Of a stretch of 10,591 bases of DNA, positions 1-6,211 are shown piece after piece. Positions within the stretch are counted from its first letter, which is position 1; each line of letters starts with the position of its first letter. The DNA is from Clostridiales bacterium (GTDB taxonomy: Bacteria > Bacillota > Clostridia > Oscillospirales > Acutalibacteraceae): assembly GCA_012728445.1 (NCBI GenBank), contig JAAYFA010000152.1, forward strand, positions 1 through 10,591. The letters run 5' to 3'. Below the pieces are notes generated by a model that worked only from the letters and a program-made list of their open reading frames with translations, did no database searches and was not told the DNA's origin. The translations under genes and the position numbers were made by a program.

Positions 1-36
1 ACGTATACGTACAAAGTGAAAAAACGAGGAAAAGTG

Positions 37-43
37 AAGGAGA
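37..43 (+). promoter_or_regulatory. Shine-Dalgarno site of the VanY-type peptidase
   Basis: AAGGAGA lies seven bases before the ATG at 50 and fixes that start. No convincing promoter is visible in the 36 bases before it. The first ten bases of the window (ACGTATACGT) are a perfect palindrome, but too little upstream sequence is present to interpret it. Confidence 0.8.
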
Positions 44-49
44 TACGCA

Positions 50-955
50 ATGGGCAAATCATCAAAAATTCTTTCGACATTTCTTATCGCGGTGATCGTA
101 TTGAGCGCAGGCGGTTTTTTTGCGTCCTACCGTCACGGTAAAAAACAGCCGGTGCCAATAACCCAAACAACTGTCTCTTTGACAGAAAACTCTTCGGAAC
201 AAGCCGAAACAACAGAAGAAGCTGCGGCATTGAGTGAAACGACAAGCGGAAAAGATGGAAATGTAACAACAAAAAGCATTTCTACGACTACCATAAATGC
301 GGTAACCAAATCCGATTCAACTGTGACCATGACGGAAAAAAGTAGCCATAAATACGCTTATGCAGGTATAAATCCCGATATTGTGGCAATAGACAAATCA
401 AAATGGTCTTTGCTGCTTGTAAATATAGATCATATGCTTCCTGCTGATTTTTCGGTAACACTGGCGCCGGCGGCCCCCGGATATAGCAAACAGCTGGACG
501 CAAGGGCAGCGGAGCAATATACCAAAATGTTCAATGCTGCAAAAAATGAAGATAAGCAGTTGTTGCTGATACCGTATTCCGGATACAGAAGTATTGACAG
601 ACAACGAACAAACTTTGAGGCTAAAATAGATGTGTATATGAAACAGGGGAATAACAAGGTAACGGCAACACAGATGGCGGCGAAAAGGATTGCGCCGCCG
701 GGTTGCAGCGAACATAATGCCGGGCTTGCAATGGATATAAAGGAAGATAATGTTAGATTCGAAAATTCAAAAGAATTCACCTGGTTAATGAATAATGCGG
801 CCGACTATGGATTTATATTGCGTTATCAGAGGGGAAAAGAAAAAATTACCAAGATAGATTATGAGCCTTGGCACTGGCGTTATGTAGGTGTCGAACATGC
901 CTCAAAAATAAAAGCAAGCGGACTGTGCCTTGAAGAATATTTACAAACACTGTAA
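50..955 (+). CDS. VanY-type D-alanyl-D-alanine carboxypeptidase (peptidase family M15B), membrane-anchored
   Basis: Probable zinc D,D-carboxypeptidase that trims the terminal D-Ala from peptidoglycan stem peptides outside the cell. Residues 6-26 form one hydrophobic segment after a short basic N-terminus, a signal anchor or uncleaved signal peptide. Residues 35-100 are a Thr/Ser/Glu-rich, low-complexity linker that probably spans the wall. The catalytic domain covers about 105-301 and keeps the M15 signatures: SGYR at 177-180, SEHNAGLAMD at 220-229 (zinc ligands H222 and D229), and EPWHWRYVG at 272-280 (catalytic E272, third zinc ligand H275). All catalytic residues are present, so it should be active. 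An L,D- or D,D-dipeptidase activity on other peptidoglycan fragments cannot be excluded. No VanS/VanR/VanX-type genes are near, so a role in glycopeptide resistance is not indicated; wall maintenance is more likely. Confidence 0.9.
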   Translation: MGKSSKILSTFLIAVIVLSAGGFFASYRHGKKQPVPITQTTVSLTENSSEQAETTEEAAALSETTSGKDGNVTTKSISTTTINAVTKSDSTVTMTEKSSHKYAYAGINPDIVAIDKSKWSLLLVNIDHMLPADFSVTLAPAAPGYSKQLDARAAEQYTKMFNAAKNEDKQLLLIPYSGYRSIDRQRTNFEAKIDVYMKQGNNKVTATQMAAKRIAPPGCSEHNAGLAMDIKEDNVRFENSKEFTWLMNNAADYGFILRYQRGKEKITKIDYEPWHWRYVGVEHASKIKASGLCLEEYLQTL

Positions 956-974
956 GGGCATAAAAAAACACATT

Positions 975-1001
975 AAAAAGCCGATTAAAATCGGCTTTTT
1001 T
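975..1001 (+). terminator. Rho-independent terminator, probably bidirectional
   Basis: An 11-bp perfect stem (AAAAAGCCGAT at 975-985 with ATCGGCTTTTT at 990-1000) around a TAAA loop is followed by T residues. The A-run on the left arm gives a T-run on the other strand, so it can end both the VanY-type gene and the convergent operon that stops at 1065. Confidence 0.9.
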
Positions 1002-1064
1002 CTGTTTGTCTGTTTGCATGCCCCAAAAGAGACAATAAGATTCGTGGTGAGAAAAAGTAAGCGT

Positions 1065-1676
1065 TTAGGTTCTCTCTCCTACTCGTTTTTCGGCACGGTC
1101 TTTGCTGCCGCCTTCGTGAACATTTTCGCCTTTAAAAACAGCCTTAGCCGTCATAATCATGATTTTCACGTCGCCCAGCAGAGACATGTTGTCAACATAC
1201 TCTTTATCGAGTTCCGCTTTTCTTTCGTCGGTAATCGTGTCTCGCCCGCTCACCTGGGCAAGACCCGTCATCCCCGGGCAAACCTTGTAAACGCCATAGG
1301 CCTCTCTCATGCTGTGCATATGAACTTCTGTGGGAATAAGAGGCCTTGGCCCCACAAAGCTCATGTTTCCTTTGAGAATGTTAAAAAGCTGCGGAATTTC
1401 GTCAATGCTGTTGCGGCGCATAAACCGGCCGCAGCGGGTGATGTATTTATGAGAATCCACTAAGTCTTTGGTTGCCACGGTACGGGTTCCGTTCTTCATT
1501 GTACGAAATTTTTTCAATTTAAACAGTTTGCCGTCTTTGCCAACCCTGTCTTGCTTGAACACAACGGGACCGCCGTCGTCGAAATAAACAACCGCACAAA
1601 CAACGCCCATAAACGGAAGCAGTACAACGATTCCCGCGGCGCTGAAAAAAATATCAAAAAGTCGTTTAATTTTCAT
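1065..1676 (-). CDS. Initiating sugar transferase (monotopic phosphoglycosyl transferase, bacterial sugar transferase family)
   Basis: Predicted to transfer a sugar-1-phosphate from a nucleotide sugar to undecaprenyl phosphate at the inner face of the membrane, the first step of capsule, exopolysaccharide or glycoprotein glycan assembly. At 203 residues it is the minimal PglC-like form. Residues 3-31 are the membrane (re-entrant) helix with a proline at 21. Family motifs follow: GGPVVFKQDRVG (35-46), KFRTM (56-60), the catalytic Asp-Glu pair D92-E93 in SIDEIPQLFNILKG, SFVGPRP (106-112) and CPGMTGLAQVSGR (133-145). The tail from about 183 is charged and not conserved. GAGG at 1684-1687 serves as its Shine-Dalgarno. 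It is the last gene of the prfB run, 64 bp after the cyclase gene, with no evident promoter in that gap. Sugar specificity cannot be read from sequence, and no other glycan genes are in the window. Confidence 0.9.
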   Translation of the reverse strand: MKIKRLFDIFFSAAGIVVLLPFMGVVCAVVYFDDGGPVVFKQDRVGKDGKLFKLKKFRTMKNGTRTVATKDLVDSHKYITRCGRFMRRNSIDEIPQLFNILKGNMSFVGPRPLIPTEVHMHSMREAYGVYKVCPGMTGLAQVSGRDTITDERKAELDKEYVDNMSLLGDVKIMIMTAKAVFKGENVHEGGSKDRAEKRVGERT

Positions 1677-1740
1677 TGGTGCACCTCAAAATTCAAAATA
1701 AGCTAAAATACGATTGAACAAAAAGAGGCTTTGCAAGGGT

Positions 1741-2346
1741 CTACTGCTGTGCGCTCCAAAAAACATAGTCTGTTATTAGAAGTGCCCTGACCGGCGCGCC
1801 TTCTAACCCTCCAAGTCTTATAGGGGGAGCGATTAAGAAGTAGTTGCCCGGCGTTACGGCGCTCAAATCCAGCCCTTCCAACACAGCGATGCCTTTGCCG
1901 AGGAAAGCCTTGTGCGGCTTTATTTGATTGCCTTTGTAGCCGATAGAGTTCGCGTCCGTGCCAATGAGTCGGATGCCGAGTGCCGCCGCCTCTTCCGCTG
2001 CGCTGTCCATAAAAAACGATTCTCCGTTACCTTTGATCAGCAGTCTTTCGCACGGATGCGGGAAATTGCCGTTGACATATTCGCCTGTGATGAGGTTTTC
2101 ATCGACCTCAATAACCGTGCAGGGTCCGATATAGATCTCGGGCAAAATCTTGTCAATACTGTCGCCGTCTTCGAGGAAATGCAGCGGTGCGTCGGCGTGT
2201 GTCCCGGCGTGGACACACGCAAAAACAGTCGAAAGGTTACAGTCGTCGCCGCGGCCGATGTCGCTCACGCGCTCGACGACAGTCTCCGGGTCACCGGGGT
2301 AAACCGGCGAATTTATGGTGTCCCTCGAAATATCAATGAGGTTCAT
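1741..2346 (-). CDS. Cyclase / kynurenine formamidase-like metal-dependent hydrolase
   Basis: Member of the cyclase family (PF04199) that includes bacterial kynurenine formamidase KynB and isatin hydrolase. It begins with the family's LIDISRDT...YPGDP (3-20), then has the metal-site motif HAGTHADAPLHF (46-57), supplying H46, H50 and D52 as ligands and H56 as likely catalytic base. H145 and E157 (in ...VLEGLDL) match the second metal-binding pair, with the spacing of 12 seen in KynB. The end EGAPVRALL is also typical. The 201-residue length is usual. All metal ligands are present, so a hydrolase or amidase is expected. The substrate is unknown: no tryptophan-catabolism gene is nearby, so calling it kynB would be unjustified. 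Its ATG overlaps the prfB stop (ATGA), and GGAGGG at 2353-2358 inside prfB is its ribosome site, so its translation is probably coupled to prfB. Confidence 0.85.
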   Translation of the reverse strand: MNLIDISRDTINSPVYPGDPETVVERVSDIGRGDDCNLSTVFACVHAGTHADAPLHFLEDGDSIDKILPEIYIGPCTVIEVDENLITGEYVNGNFPHPCERLLIKGNGESFFMDSAAEEAAALGIRLIGTDANSIGYKGNQIKPHKAFLGKGIAVLEGLDLSAVTPGNYFLIAPPIRLGGLEGAPVRALLITDYVFWSAQQ

Positions 2347-3458
2347 TGGTTTCCCTCCAACGATTCCATGGTTAGGTATGCGTTGATAAAGCCGTCCAGA
2401 TCACCGTCCATGACGGCGCTTATGTTACCGACTTCAAACCCGGTCCGGTGGTCCTTGGCAAGAGTGTAGGGCATAAACACATAGGATCGAATCTGGCTGC
2501 CCCAGCCAATTTCCTTTTGGTCGCCTTTAATATCTTCGATTTTTTCAAGATGCTCTCTCTCTTTAATCTCTATTAATCTGGATTTAAGCATACGCAGTGC
2601 GACTTCTCTGTTTTGGTGCTGGCTGCGCTCCACTTGGCAAGTGGTCACAATGCCCGAGGGCAAGTGGGTGATGCGTACCGCTGAGGAGGTTTTATTAACC
2701 TTTTGACCGCCGGCACCGCTTGCGCGGTAGGCGTCTATTTGTAAATCGTCGGGATTTATTTCAACTTGGATGGTATCGTCGATTTCCGGCATAACCTCCA
2801 GCGACGCAAAAGAGGTGTGCCTGCGCCCCGAGGAGTCAAACGGCGATATCCGCACCAGTCTGTGGACACCGCTTTCGCTTTTTAAAAATCCGTAGGCGTT
2901 TATACCTTCAATCAAGAGTACCGCGGATTTAAGCCCTGCGGAGTCACCGTCCAAAAAATCCAGCATACTGGATTTGAAGCCGTGCATATCGCTCCAGTGG
3001 ATATACATCCGCACAATCATGGAAACCCAGTCCTGCGCTTCCGTACCGCCGGCGCCTGCATGGAAGGTTAAAATAGCATTATTGCTGTCGTATTCCCCGC
3101 GCAGCAAGGTGCTGAGTGTCTGCTTATCAAGTTCTGCAATGACTTTTTCAACATTGTGCTTGCACTCGGGCAGTAGCTCTAAGTCGCCCTCTTCGTCGGA
3201 AAGTTCGATCATTATCAGTGCGTCTTCGAATTCACCGTTGAGCGATTCAAACGCCTCAACCTTGTTTTTTAGCAACTTAATACGTTGCAGCACTTTTTGC
3301 GAATTAGCCAAATCGTCCCAAAAACCTTGCTGTCCGCTTTCCAGTTCAAGGGTTTGTATTTCGTTTTGCGCCTGCTCAAGTCCCAACGACGCCTTTAAAT
3401 GGGCCAGCTTTTCTTTGTATTCCAAAAGCTCCAGCCGCAGTTCTTCAAATGGAAGCAT
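2343..3458 (-). CDS. prfB: Peptide chain release factor 2 (RF2), single-frame form
   Basis: Recognises UGA and UAA stop codons and triggers peptidyl-tRNA hydrolysis on the ribosome. The 371-residue protein has the N-terminal helical domain (1-115), the SPF codon-recognition tripeptide (205-207, in RISPFDSSGRRHTSF), which distinguishes RF2 from RF1 (PxT), and the catalytic GGQ loop (250-252, in SGAGGQKVNKTSSAVRITH). Many bacterial prfB genes contain an in-frame UGA near codon 25 and need a programmed +1 frameshift. Here the frame is open throughout, with Leu25-Gly26 (TTG GGA, 3381-3386) where the slip site would be, so RF2 should be made without that autoregulatory step. The ATG at 3458 is preceded by AGAGGG (3464-3469). 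It heads an apparent operon with the cyclase-family and sugar-transferase genes. Confidence 0.97.
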   Translation of the reverse strand: MLPFEELRLELLEYKEKLAHLKASLGLEQAQNEIQTLELESGQQGFWDDLANSQKVLQRIKLLKNKVEAFESLNGEFEDALIMIELSDEEGDLELLPECKHNVEKVIAELDKQTLSTLLRGEYDSNNAILTFHAGAGGTEAQDWVSMIVRMYIHWSDMHGFKSSMLDFLDGDSAGLKSAVLLIEGINAYGFLKSESGVHRLVRISPFDSSGRRHTSFASLEVMPEIDDTIQVEINPDDLQIDAYRASGAGGQKVNKTSSAVRITHLPSGIVTTCQVERSQHQNREVALRMLKSRLIEIKEREHLEKIEDIKGDQKEIGWGSQIRSYVFMPYTLAKDHRTGFEVGNISAVMDGDLDGFINAYLTMESLEGNQ

Positions 3459-3505
3459 AAAATCCCTCTGTCAATTAAGTATATACCCATACCGTTCTTT
3501 CCCAT

Positions 3506-3534
3506 ATTATATATAAAAACATCGCTAATGTAAA
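3506..3534 (-). promoter_or_regulatory. Sigma-A-type promoter of prfB
   Basis: On the minus strand, TTTACA (3534-3529) and a perfect TATAAT (3511-3506) are separated by exactly 17 bases. The predicted start is near 3499, giving a leader of about 40 bases before the prfB ATG. No second promoter is visible between prfB and the two genes behind it. Confidence 0.75.
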
Positions 3535-3602
3535 GCATTTTTGCTCACAGGGCCGACTCGGCAAAGGATAGTTCTTAATCCGCATACTCAATATTCTTGT
3601 GT

Positions 3603-3631
3603 TTGACACCGTTACAGCCGTGTGATATTAT
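3603..3631 (+). promoter_or_regulatory. Sigma-A-type promoter of glyA, extended -10
   Basis: TTGACA (3603-3608), a 17-base spacer and TATTAT (3626-3631) preceded by TGA, an extended -10 element. The predicted start is about 3638, so the leader is only some 36 bases, too short for a riboswitch. The sequence 3620-3640 is nearly repeated at the birA promoter (5965-5945, minus strand). Confidence 0.8.
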
Positions 3632-3673
3632 GTTTTTAATTATGTTAGCCATTAAAATTGGGAGGGTGTTCTT

Positions 3674-4924
3674 ATGTATTCTGACATGGTAGATACCATC
3701 GGTTTTGTCACAAAATTCGACCCTGTGGTCGGAGAAGCGATGCAAAAAGAGTTGGAACGTCAACGACGCAATATCGAGCTTATCGCTTCGGAAAACATTG
3801 TCAGCCCCGCTGTTCTTGCGGCGATGGGTACCGTGCTTACCAACAAATATGCCGAGGGCTACCCCGGCAAACGTTACTACGGCGGGTGCCAATGTGTGGA
3901 TGTTGTCGAAACGCTGGCGATTGACCGCGCCAAAGAGGTTTTCGGTGCCGAATTTGCCAATGTGCAAGCGCACTCCGGCGCACAGGCCAACATGGCCGTG
4001 TATTTTGCACTGCTCAACCCCGGTGACACAGTAATGGGCATGAACTTGGCCCACGGTGGGCATCTTACGCACGGTTCCCCCGTCAATATGAGCGGTAAGC
4101 TGTATAACTTTGAAGCGTATGGCGTGAATGATGACGGCTTTATTGACTATGACGCCTTGGAAGAACAAGCGCTGCGTATAACGCCCAAGCTTATCGTTGC
4201 GGGTGCTTCCGCCTATGCGCGCATTATTGACTTTGAACGCATCGGTAATATCGCCAAGGCTGTAGGCGCACTGTATATGGTAGATATGGCGCATATCGCG
4301 GGACTTGTCGCCGCAGGGCTGCACCCGTCACCCGTACCTTATGCGGATGTTGTCACAACCACCACGCATAAAACCTTGCGGGGGCCCAGAGGCGGCTTGA
4401 TTCTTTGTAAAGAAGAGTTCGGTCCGGCGATCAACAAGGCCATTTTCCCGGGCAACCAAGGCGGCCCGCTCATGCACATCATCGCCTCCAAAGCCGTATG
4501 CTTTGGCGAGGCGCTGCAACCGGAGTTTAAGGTTTACCAAGAACAAGTTCTTAAAAACTGCAAAGCTTTGGCAAACGGACTCATGAGCAGAGGCGTCAAC
4601 CTTGTTTCCGGCGGTACGGACAATCATTTGATCCTCGTTGACCTACGATCGCTGAATATTACCGGCAAGGAGCTGGAGCACCGTTTGGACGAGGTGTATA
4701 TCACCGCAAACAAAAATACGATTCCAAACGATCCGCAATCGCCCTTCGTCACCAGCGGCATAAGATTTGGCTCGGCAGCGGTTACCTCAAGAGGCTTTAA
4801 TGAGGATGATATGGAAAAGATCGCCAAACTCATCTACCTTGCAGCGACAGATTTCGAAAACAATGCGGAAGCCATCCGCACTGCGGTTAATGAGATTTGT
4901 GACCGTTACCCACTTTACGAATAG
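3674..4924 (+). CDS. glyA: Serine hydroxymethyltransferase
   Basis: PLP enzyme of the cytoplasm interconverting serine plus tetrahydrofolate with glycine plus 5,10-methylene-tetrahydrofolate, the main one-carbon source. The 416-residue length matches bacterial SHMT. Visible motifs: ELIASENIVSPAVL (35-48), TNKYAEGYPGKRYYGG (56-71), QAHSGAQAN (98-106), the DMAHIAGL cofactor-binding strand (204-211), and TTTTHKTLRGPRGG (228-241), with K233 as the PLP Schiff-base lysine. Near the C-terminus, SGIRFGSAAVTSRGF (361-375) replaces the commoner R(L/I)GTPA(V/L)TTRG, a mild variation. GGGAGGG at 3660-3666 sets the ATG at 3674; the Met at codon 5 has no such spacing. It is transcribed alone from the 3603-3631 promoter, divergent from prfB and convergent with birA. 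Confidence 0.98.
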   Translation: MYSDMVDTIGFVTKFDPVVGEAMQKELERQRRNIELIASENIVSPAVLAAMGTVLTNKYAEGYPGKRYYGGCQCVDVVETLAIDRAKEVFGAEFANVQAHSGAQANMAVYFALLNPGDTVMGMNLAHGGHLTHGSPVNMSGKLYNFEAYGVNDDGFIDYDALEEQALRITPKLIVAGASAYARIIDFERIGNIAKAVGALYMVDMAHIAGLVAAGLHPSPVPYADVVTTTTHKTLRGPRGGLILCKEEFGPAINKAIFPGNQGGPLMHIIASKAVCFGEALQPEFKVYQEQVLKNCKALANGLMSRGVNLVSGGTDNHLILVDLRSLNITGKELEHRLDEVYITANKNTIPNDPQSPFVTSGIRFGSAAVTSRGFNEDDMEKIAKLIYLAATDFENNAEAIRTAVNEICDRYPLYE

Positions 4925-4951
4925 CAAAGAGCCGACGTAATCGACTCTTTG
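4924..4951 (+). terminator. Possible hairpin terminator after glyA
   Basis: CAAAGAG (4925-4931) pairs with CTCTTTG (4945-4951) across a c/a mismatch and a further three pairs (CGA/TCG), forming a stem directly after the glyA stop. The T-run is weak (TTT within the right arm), so it may be a poor terminator or the base of the larger repeat structure that follows. Confidence 0.45.
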
Positions 4952-5092
4952 GAAAGCAATTGGAAAGCGTGACTTCGTCACGTGAAGCAATAAGAAAGCA
5001 ATAGGAGTTACGACGTGTATCGCGATTGTTTGCACACCTGTCGTTCCCCAATCGCTTCTCCATTGCTTTCCAATTGCTTTTCTATTGCTTCC
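4951..5092. repeat. Head-to-head array of ~11-bp repeats forming a long imperfect inverted repeat
   Basis: The gap between glyA and birA holds about eight copies of a GGAAAGCAAT-like unit. Four read on the plus strand (starting near 4951, 4962, 4982 and 4993), four on the minus strand between 5047 and 5092. The longest perfect inverted pair is 16 bp: AAAGCAATTGGAAAGC at 4953-4968 against its complement at 5065-5080. Nested inside are a perfect 6-bp stem with a 3-base loop (CGTGAC TTC GTCACG, 4968-4982) and a stem from ACGACGTGT (5010-5018) with ACAC..GTCGT (5033-5044). The whole segment can fold as a cruciform or RNA hairpin of about 140 bases. It sits between convergent genes, so it could serve termination or be a small non-coding interspersed repeat. 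No protein is evident. Confidence 0.75.
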
Positions 5093-5101
5093 CAAACACT
5101 G

Positions 5102-5893
5102 TTAGTAGTTATCGTCTATCTCACCGCTTCGTATAACCCTTGTACCCGTAGGTGTTTTCACAACCAACCCGCCATCGGGGGCAATGGCTATTGCTGTTGC
5201 GGTTTCCTCCCCATCCGGTGTGGCGACAGTGACTGATTTGCCAATCGTACAGGAAAGTTCGCTCAGGCGCTCAACATAAGCGGTCGCATCGCCGCAAAGG
5301 GCATCTTCATCAAACAGCAGCTTATCCATTTGAACGATTATTTCCGAACACAAGCGCGCCCTGTCAACAGGTTTACCCAGCGCCATTCTCAAAGAGCCCG
5401 CTTTTTGTGCTAAATCGGGCGGAAACTCCCCTTCGGTCTGGTTCACATTGACACCGACACCGATAATGGCTTGTGTAATCGTATTGGTTTTGGGGTCTGT
5501 TTTGAGTTTTGTCAAGATACCGCATATCTTTTTGCCATCAATGAGAATATCGTTGGGCCATTTGATCCCCGGCTGAATGCCGCAAACCGTGCTTACAGCA
5601 TCGGAAACCGCAAGCCCCGCAAAAGAGGTCAGCAAACCGAGGTTTTTGGTGTTTTTGGGCAGCACTTTTATATACGAAAAATAGATGCCCACGGCGCCGG
5701 GCGAATAAAAGCTTCTGCCGAGCCTGCCCGACCCTTTTGTTTGGCTGTTCGCAATAACAACGGTACCGTCGGTATTGTGCTCTTGTGCTAAAAACCCGGC
5801 AATCGTGTTGGTTGAAGGTGCCGAGTCCAGGCAGATTATCTCGCCCGACCGGTCTTCACTCAAATGTTTACACAACATTTTTTTGGTAAGCAT
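5102..5893 (-). CDS. birA: Biotin--[acetyl-CoA-carboxylase] ligase, group I (no DNA-binding domain)
   Basis: Activates biotin with ATP to biotinyl-5'-AMP and attaches it to the lysine of biotin-carrier domains in the cytoplasm. At 263 residues it lacks the N-terminal winged helix of group II BirA, so it should not repress biotin genes itself. The catalytic domain starts at once: STNT (27-30), the biotinyl-AMP loop SGRLGR (55-60; the usual form is GRGRxGR, here KGSGRLGR), KWPNDI (111-116) with the catalytic-domain lysine K111, GILTK (125-129) and GVGVNVN (145-151). The C-terminal SH3-like domain covers about 215-263. AAGGAGG (5900-5906) lies six bases from the ATG. The gene is monocistronic here and convergent with glyA. 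Confidence 0.95.
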   Translation of the reverse strand: MLTKKMLCKHLSEDRSGEIICLDSAPSTNTIAGFLAQEHNTDGTVVIANSQTKGSGRLGRSFYSPGAVGIYFSYIKVLPKNTKNLGLLTSFAGLAVSDAVSTVCGIQPGIKWPNDILIDGKKICGILTKLKTDPKTNTITQAIIGVGVNVNQTEGEFPPDLAQKAGSLRMALGKPVDRARLCSEIIVQMDKLLFDEDALCGDATAYVERLSELSCTIGKSVTVATPDGEETATAIAIAPDGGLVVKTPTGTRVIRSGEIDDNY

Positions 5894-5913
5894 GTTTCGC
5901 CTCCTTAAAAATT

Positions 5914-5927
5914 TCTCGAAATCGAGA
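5914..5927. repeat. Short palindrome in the birA leader
   Basis: TCTCG (5914-5918) and CGAGA (5923-5927) flank AAAT, between the predicted birA promoter and its ribosome site. It could be a small RNA hairpin or an operator. Its short length leaves chance as a fair explanation. Confidence 0.35.
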
Positions 5928-5953
5928 TATTGTTTTAGAAACCTATTAAATGT

Positions 5954-5981
5954 ATAATATCACACATCCTATAAAAAGCAA
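5954..5981 (-). promoter_or_regulatory. Probable promoter of birA, extended -10
   Basis: On the minus strand, TTGCTT (5981-5976), a 16-base spacer and TATTAT (5959-5954) preceded by TGA. The -35 is weak, but the extended -10 matches the one at glyA, and 18 of 21 bases around it (5965-5945) are the same as at glyA (3620-3640). Confidence 0.6.
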
Positions 5982-5990
5982 TATTTCAGC

Positions 5991-6020
5991 TTGACAATGA
6001 CAGCCGCACTGCGTTATAAT
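5991..6020 (+). promoter_or_regulatory. Consensus promoter of tRNA-Pro
   Basis: Perfect TTGACA (5991-5996) and perfect TATAAT (6015-6020) with an 18-base spacer, about 30 bases before the mature tRNA. It diverges from the birA promoter. Confidence 0.85.
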
Positions 6021-6050
6021 GAGCGCCGTTACAAAAATTAAAAAAGAATG

Positions 6051-6127
6051 CGGGGCGTAGCTCAGTTTGGTAGAGTGCTTGGTTTGGGACCAAGATGCCG
6101 CAGGTTCAAGTCCTGTCGCCCCGACCA
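6051..6127 (+). tRNA. tRNA-Pro (anticodon UGG)
   Basis: A complete 77-base cloverleaf with encoded CCA. The acceptor stem is CGGGGCG (6051-6057) with CGCCCCG (6117-6123), discriminator A, then CCA. The anticodon stem CTTGG/CCAAG closes a TTTGGGA loop with anticodon TGG at 6085-6087. The T arm GCAGG-TTCAAGT-CCTGT has one G-U pair. It is transcribed alone from its own promoter and ends at the terminator that follows. Confidence 0.97.
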
Positions 6128-6129
6128 GT

Positions 6130-6179
6130 AAAGACCGTCATGTCAGACACTTGATTGTATCTGTTTGACGGTCTTTTTT
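6130..6179 (+). terminator. Rho-independent terminator of tRNA-Pro
   Basis: An 11-bp perfect stem, AAAGACCGTCA (6130-6140) with TGACGGTCTTT (6166-6176), is followed by more T residues to 6179. The 25-base loop has a small inner pairing (CAGA/TCTG). In the other direction it could help end the heliorhodopsin transcript, but the T-run on that side is short. Confidence 0.88.
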
Positions 6180-6211
6180 ATTTCGACAGCGGTATTTAAT
6201 TTTGTCGGAAA

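Noticed and set aside
50..955. A vancomycin-resistance vanY gene
   Set aside because: The enzyme family fits, but no vanHAX, vanRS or other resistance gene is in the window; family membership alone does not support resistance.
930..1463. A 177-residue plus-strand frame overlapping the end of the VanY-type gene
   Set aside because: It runs through the terminator and antisense to the sugar transferase, whose motifs are convincing.
1677..1740. A terminator or internal promoter between the cyclase and sugar-transferase genes
   Set aside because: Only a 4-bp stem (AAAG/CTTT) and no properly spaced -35/-10 pair could be found.
3632..3673. A glycine or folate riboswitch in front of glyA
   Set aside because: The leader after the predicted transcription start is only about 36 bases, too short for these structures.
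3575..4324. A 249-residue open frame on the minus strand
   Set aside because: It lies almost wholly opposite glyA, has no ribosome site and shows no recognisable domain; it is a codon-use shadow of glyA.
4951..5092. A CRISPR array
   Set aside because: Units are only about 11 bp, vary in sequence, are not separated by unique spacers, and half are on the opposite strand.
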